NCBI GenBank assembly: GCA_015490695.1
Contig: WFXK01000158.1
Span: forward strand, 1-10,990
Direction: 5' to 3'
From: Bacteroidota bacterium
Lineage (GTDB): Bacteria > Bacteroidota > Bacteroidia > SpSt-205 > S141-50
Length of the DNA stretch: 10,990 bases
Below the pieces are notes generated by a model. It did no database searches. It was not told where the DNA came from and saw only the letters and a list, made by a program, of their open reading frames with translations. Each line of letters begins with the position of its first letter. Position 1 is the stretch's first letter. Positions 7,557 through 10,990 of the stretch are shown piece by piece. The position numbers and the translations under genes are program-made.

Positions 7557-8966
7557 ATGATACCAATCCGTTTTGGTACGGATGGGTGGCGAGCTATTAT
7601 TGCAAAAGACTATACGTTTGATAATCTCGCTCGTATTGCTTATGCCACTGCCCTATGGCTTAAAGACCAATATCAACAACCTAAGGTGGTCTTAGGTTAT
7701 GATTGTCGTTTTATGGCACGGGATTTTGCTCGCTGTGTCGCCGCAGTCTTAGCACAAGAAGGTATCCAAGTGCTTCTAAGCACTACCTTCACAACAACCC
7801 CCATGATTTCCTACGCCGTACAAAAAGAAAAAGCCCAAGCAGGCATTATCCTCACTGCCTCCCATAACCCCCCTCAATACGCAGGCTATAAAGTCAAGGG
7901 CTACTACGGCGGACCTGCAACCCCAGAAATGACTAAAGCCATAGAAAAAAACATCCCTGAAAAATACGCTATAGAAGACTATGAAAAGGTCTTCCAGCAC
8001 TTTTATGACCAAGGACAAATTAAAGACTACGAAGCAGAAAAGTTTTATGAAGACTATTTAAGAGAGCGTTTTTCCATAGAAGACTTACAAAATAGTGGTT
8101 TTCGTATTGCGTATGATGCGATGTATGGAGCGGGGCAACGCCTTTTCCCTCGTTTGTTTCCAAAAGCCCATCTGCTTCACTGTCATTACAACCCTTGGTT
8201 TGACGGCATCCCACCAGAACCCATTGAAAAAAACTTAATGCCTTTGAAGGTATTAGCCCGACGACACCGCATCCATTTCGCTTTAGCAACGGATGGCGAT
8301 GCAGACCGCTTAGGACTCTTTGACCAATACGGCTTCTTCGTAGATTCCCACCACATACTACTGCTGCTTATTCGCTACCTCCACGAGCACAAAGGACTCA
8401 AAGGAAGAGTCATCTGCTCTTTTTCCTGCACAACAAAAATCCATCTGCTTTGTGAAAAATATCAATTACCATTGACCGTCACACCTGTTGGTTTCAAACA
8501 CATTGTAAAAGCAATGCAAGAGAGTAAAGAACCTATCTTAGTTGCAGGAGAAGAATCTGGCGGTATCACCATACAAGGACATATCCCCGAACGTGATGGT
8601 ATCTTCATCGGACTTACACTACTGGAGATGATGACCACCTTAGAAAAAGACCTACCACAACTCATAGATGAACTTTATGACCTTATCGGACCCTTTGCTA
8701 TGCGAAGAAAAGATTTGCATTTACCCGAATCCCAAAAACAAGCCATCATAGAAGCCTGTAAACGAGGCGACTTCACTCAATTTGATGGCTATAAAGTTCA
8801 ACAAGTAGAAACCATAGACGGCTTTAAATTCCATTTAGATGATGAACAATGGGTCATGATTCGCCCATCAGGTACCGAACCCCTACTACGAGTGTATGCA
8901 CAAGGAAAAGACGCAGGAAGCGTACAAGATATTATAGAAAAAACCATCGCTACTATCCTAAAATGA
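7557..8966 (+). CDS. Phosphoglucomutase/phosphomannomutase family enzyme
   Basis: A 469-residue alpha-D-phosphohexomutase, a cytoplasmic enzyme that interconverts sugar 1-phosphates and 6-phosphates through a phosphoserine intermediate. All four family signatures are visible: the N-terminal FGTDGWR (6-12); the catalytic TASHNPP with the phosphorylated Ser102; the metal-binding DGDADR (246-251); the sugar-binding GEESGG (331-336); and the phosphate-binding RPSGTEP (436-442). Length and domain order are normal for the family, and it appears intact. Sequence alone does not settle whether glucose, mannose or glucosamine phosphate is preferred, so no symbol is given. The start is the ATG at 7557. 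An upstream in-frame TTG at 7530 is rejected because a promoter box lies between it and the ATG. The last four bases overlap the next gene as ATGA, indicating an operon. Confidence 0.95.
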   Translation: MIPIRFGTDGWRAIIAKDYTFDNLARIAYATALWLKDQYQQPKVVLGYDCRFMARDFARCVAAVLAQEGIQVLLSTTFTTTPMISYAVQKEKAQAGIILTASHNPPQYAGYKVKGYYGGPATPEMTKAIEKNIPEKYAIEDYEKVFQHFYDQGQIKDYEAEKFYEDYLRERFSIEDLQNSGFRIAYDAMYGAGQRLFPRLFPKAHLLHCHYNPWFDGIPPEPIEKNLMPLKVLARRHRIHFALATDGDADRLGLFDQYGFFVDSHHILLLLIRYLHEHKGLKGRVICSFSCTTKIHLLCEKYQLPLTVTPVGFKHIVKAMQESKEPILVAGEESGGITIQGHIPERDGIFIGLTLLEMMTTLEKDLPQLIDELYDLIGPFAMRRKDLHLPESQKQAIIEACKRGDFTQFDGYKVQQVETIDGFKFHLDDEQWVMIRPSGTEPLLRVYAQGKDAGSVQDIIEKTIATILK

Positions 8967-9961
8967 GATTACTCCTACTCTTCTTTTTACTTTTTTCCAC
9001 TCTTTATGCTCAACTTTTTCCAAATTTAGGAGTGCAGCGAGCAGGGATTTCTGCGCTTACCTTTTTAAAAATTAATATAAGTCCCCGTTCTGCTGCCCTT
9101 GGAGAAAATACCGTCACGTTAAATCCTGATGGTTATGCATGGTTTACCAATCCTGCTGCTGCATCACTCATCTATCAAGGTCCTGCTTTTGCTATCAGCC
9201 ACACTTTCTGGTTTGTCGCCATCCAGTATGCTTTTGCTTCTGGTATTATTCCATTAAAGAACGATGCTGCTATAGGGGGCTATGTAGCAGGATTAAGTTC
9301 AGGCAAAATGGAAAAACGAACGGTGTTTCAACCACAAGGCACAGGAGAGTATTTCTATGCCACCTACGTAACTGCCGCCTTCGCCTATAGCAAAAAACTT
9401 TCAGACCGATTTAGCTACGGCTTAGCCCTAAAATACATCAACGAAACCTTAGACCAATTCGTAGCCCATACCGCCGTAATGGATGTAGGTTTCCTTTATC
9501 GTTTATCCTTTAAAGATATTCGTTTTGGAGTGATGCTCTATAACTTCGGCCCAAATTCCCGTTTAAGACCAAAGAAAGAAGTTAATTTACCGCTACGTCA
9601 AAACCCTATTACTTTAGAAAGTTTTCCTCCCCCTACCCTATTTGCTTTAGGGTTTTCTATAACACCATGGAAAAAAGATAAAAGCGCTTTACGGCTTTTC
9701 GCTCAGTTGAACCACCCGAACGACAATCCAGAAAGCTATCATATTGGTTTAGAATACATGCATCGTTCGGTATTATTTTTCCGTGTGGGTTATAAAATTA
9801 ATGTTGCAGACCAACCCTATCCCGTAGCAGGCATGGGCATAAAAACCCGTATAGGAAGACATCCTTTGTTCATAGATTATGGATTCATGCCGCATCGTTA
9901 TTTAGGAAGCGTTCATCGCGTTGGCGCTTATCTGCAGATGAATTTAGAAAAACGACAATAA
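8963..9961 (+). CDS. PorV/PorQ-family outer-membrane beta-barrel protein
   Basis: A 332-residue exported protein. Residues 1-17 are a signal peptide (MRLLLLFFLLFSTLYAQ, cleavage probably before Gln17). The mature N-terminus follows the PorV/PorQ pattern: ISALTFLKINISPRSAALGE, a short loop, then WFTNPAAAS. Alternating aromatic beta strands follow through to the end, including PTLFALGFSITPW, AQLNHPNDNPESYHIGLEY and FFRVGYKIN, typical of this FadL-like barrel family. Members include type IX secretion components PorV and PorQ, but many are of unknown role, and I cannot assign this one to either. The frame is open back to an ATG at 8849 inside the mutase gene; I chose 8963 because it gives a proper signal peptide and an ATGA overlap with the mutase stop, suggesting translational coupling. 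A hairpin terminator follows the stop codon. Confidence 0.82.
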   Translation: MRLLLLFFLLFSTLYAQLFPNLGVQRAGISALTFLKINISPRSAALGENTVTLNPDGYAWFTNPAAASLIYQGPAFAISHTFWFVAIQYAFASGIIPLKNDAAIGGYVAGLSSGKMEKRTVFQPQGTGEYFYATYVTAAFAYSKKLSDRFSYGLALKYINETLDQFVAHTAVMDVGFLYRLSFKDIRFGVMLYNFGPNSRLRPKKEVNLPLRQNPITLESFPPPTLFALGFSITPWKKDKSALRLFAQLNHPNDNPESYHIGLEYMHRSVLFFRVGYKINVADQPYPVAGMGIKTRIGRHPLFIDYGFMPHRYLGSVHRVGAYLQMNLEKRQ

Positions 9962-9986
9962 AAAAGGGAGGCTTTTCGCCTCCCCT
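9961..9986. terminator. Bidirectional hairpin terminator between convergent genes
   Basis: GGGAGGC (9966-9972), loop TTTTC, GCCTCCC (9978-9984) form a perfect 7-pair GC-rich stem. On the minus strand the stem is followed by TTTTT, a good intrinsic terminator for the cytochrome c peroxidase gene. On the plus strand the tail is weaker (CTTAAATTT), but the hairpin is placed directly after the outer-membrane protein stop codon and probably serves that operon too. Confidence 0.85.
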
Positions 9987-9991
9987 TAAAT

Positions 9992-10990
9992 TTATGCACC
10001 CTTTTCTGGTAACCACTCAGATTTGATTTCGCCCGTTAAACTTTTCAAAAATTGGACAATGGCATTCACTTGTTCGTCTGTTAAATCTTTCCCTAATTGC
10101 ACTTTTGCCATAATGCGTACTGCCTCTTTCAAATCTTGAACACTTCCATCGTGGAAATAAGGTGCGGTCTTTTCTACATTTCTTAAAGACGGTACTTTGA
10201 AAACGTATTTATCTGCCTCGTTGTTGGTAACTTTATAACGACCTTCATCAATCTTTTCACTTTTAGTGTATTCCCAGTAGTTAGCGTGGATACCGAATTT
10301 TTGGAACATGTTGCCTCCTAATAGCGGTCCTGTATGGCAAGTGATGCATCCAACATCAATAAAGGTTTCTAAACCTTTTTTCTCTTCTTCGCTTAAGGCA
10401 TTTAAATCCCCTTCAAGAAACTTGTCAAATCGCGAAGGAGTGATTAAAGTTCTTTCAAAAGCAGCGATGGCTTTACGAATGTTATCAAATGTTAAAGGAT
10501 TTTCTTCATCAGGGAACGCTTTTTTGAACGCTTCTTTGTACTCTTCAATACCCGAAAGGCGCTTTACAAGGAATTCTTCTGAAGGGATTGCCATTTCAAT
10601 TGGGTTCAATATAGGCATTCCTGCTTGTTCTTCTACGTCTTTTGCTCTTCCATCCCAGAATTGTGCAATATGCAAGGCAGCGTTCAGTGTAGTGGGCGAA
10701 TTACGTTCGCCATTTTTTCCATCGTTCCCTGGCGAAGTAGGTAAATTATCTACTCCGAACTTTTCAAGATTATGACAAGAGTTACAAGAGATTTTATTAT
10801 CCTTAGAGAGTCGGACATCAAAGTAAAGCATTTTTCCTAAGGCGACTTTTTCAGGTGTGATGGGGTTATCAGGATTTTCTGCCACAGCAGGAAGCGGTTG
10901 GAAGTAGGTTTTTGCTTTTTCTAATAGGGCTTCGTCGTTGCTCTTCTGTTTCTCCTGGCTTTGTTGCCCACCGCCACAGCCAAGTAGTAC
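9992..10990 (-). CDS. Di-heme cytochrome c peroxidase, lipoprotein (5' end outside window)
   Basis: A CcpA/MauG-family di-heme peroxidase that reduces hydrogen peroxide to water with electrons from periplasmic donors. The reading frame stays open to the window edge, giving 332 visible residues. The first ones, VLLGCGGGQQSQEK, look like the end of a lipoprotein signal with acylated Cys5; only the very N-terminus is missing. A GTG at 10885 is not the real start. Numbering from that GTG codon, heme-binding CNSCH is at 34-38 and CITCH at 180-184. QFWDGRA (75-81), the acidic NPIEM (Glu97), PYFHDGS (242-248) and the probable axial Met259 (RIMAKVQLG) are conserved. The position aligning with axial His71 of the Pseudomonas enzyme (TSIGHGW) is Asn54 here (TSPGNDG). 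The gene ends at a strong terminator and is convergent with the outer-membrane protein gene. Peroxidase family membership is firm; the activation mechanism is uncertain. Confidence 0.94.
   Translation of the reverse strand, partial: VLLGCGGGQQSQEKQKSNDEALLEKAKTYFQPLPAVAENPDNPITPEKVALGKMLYFDVRLSKDNKISCNSCHNLEKFGVDNLPTSPGNDGKNGERNSPTTLNAALHIAQFWDGRAKDVEEQAGMPILNPIEMAIPSEEFLVKRLSGIEEYKEAFKKAFPDEENPLTFDNIRKAIAAFERTLITPSRFDKFLEGDLNALSEEEKKGLETFIDVGCITCHTGPLLGGNMFQKFGIHANYWEYTKSEKIDEGRYKVTNNEADKYVFKVPSLRNVEKTAPYFHDGSVQDLKEAVRIMAKVQLGKDLTDEQVNAIVQFLKSLTGEIKSEWLPEKGA

Noticed and set aside
8849..8962. Extended start of the outer-membrane protein at ATG 8849
   Set aside because: It would add an Arg/Lys-rich out-of-frame reading of the mutase C-terminus before a clear signal peptide. 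The ATG at 8963 fits far better.
10308..10775. 155-codon plus-strand frame opposite the peroxidase
   Set aside because: It is the reverse complement of conserved peroxidase motifs, including both ends of the heme region, and has no features of its own.

Overview
The window looks like a chromosomal segment of a Bacteroidota bacterium. Several independent signs agree. There are TAnnTTTG/TTTG promoters of the Bacteroidota type and no evident Shine-Dalgarno sites. There is a beta-propeller/Y_Y_Y/PAS/SpoIIE sensor phosphatase of the kind common in this phylum. A PorV/PorQ-family outer-membrane protein, two lipoproteins and a small bacterial SRP RNA are also present. The order cannot be fixed from this sequence alone. 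DNA composition is moderately AT-rich and looks even across the window, with no insertion sequence, integrase, tRNA or CRISPR array.

Left part (about 1-6781, minus strand, read right to left): a 1231-residue membrane sensor phosphatase is followed by two long ankyrin-repeat proteins of 17 and 14 repeats. The first ankyrin gene has a near-consensus promoter of its own in the 45-base gap after the phosphatase gene. The two ankyrin genes are 3 bases apart and probably form an operon. The phosphatase has a predicted periplasmic propeller, one transmembrane helix and a cytoplasmic PAS, coiled coil and PP2C-type catalytic domain. The ankyrin proteins have no signal peptide, so they could meet its cytoplasmic part. 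That partnership is inferred from position only.

Middle (about 6787-7560): the SRP 4.5S RNA gene (ffs, minus strand) has its own promoter and a built-in terminator, and ends only about 12-17 bases before the phosphatase start codon. Upstream of it is a YceI-like lipoprotein gene (minus). That gene is divergent from a phosphoglucomutase/phosphomannomutase gene (plus). Both divergent genes carry a TAnnTTTG box 5-6 bases before their ATG, which implies almost leaderless mRNAs.

Right part (about 7557-10990): the sugar-phosphate mutase gene overlaps, as ATGA, a PorV/PorQ-family outer-membrane beta-barrel gene. A strong hairpin terminator follows between convergent genes. The last gene (minus) is a di-heme cytochrome c peroxidase that runs off the window edge. 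Its visible N-terminus is a lipobox, so the mature enzyme is probably membrane-anchored. One usual axial heme ligand position appears to be Asn instead of His.

Everything is covered by genes or short regulatory gaps. No stretch longer than 300 bases lacks a gene.
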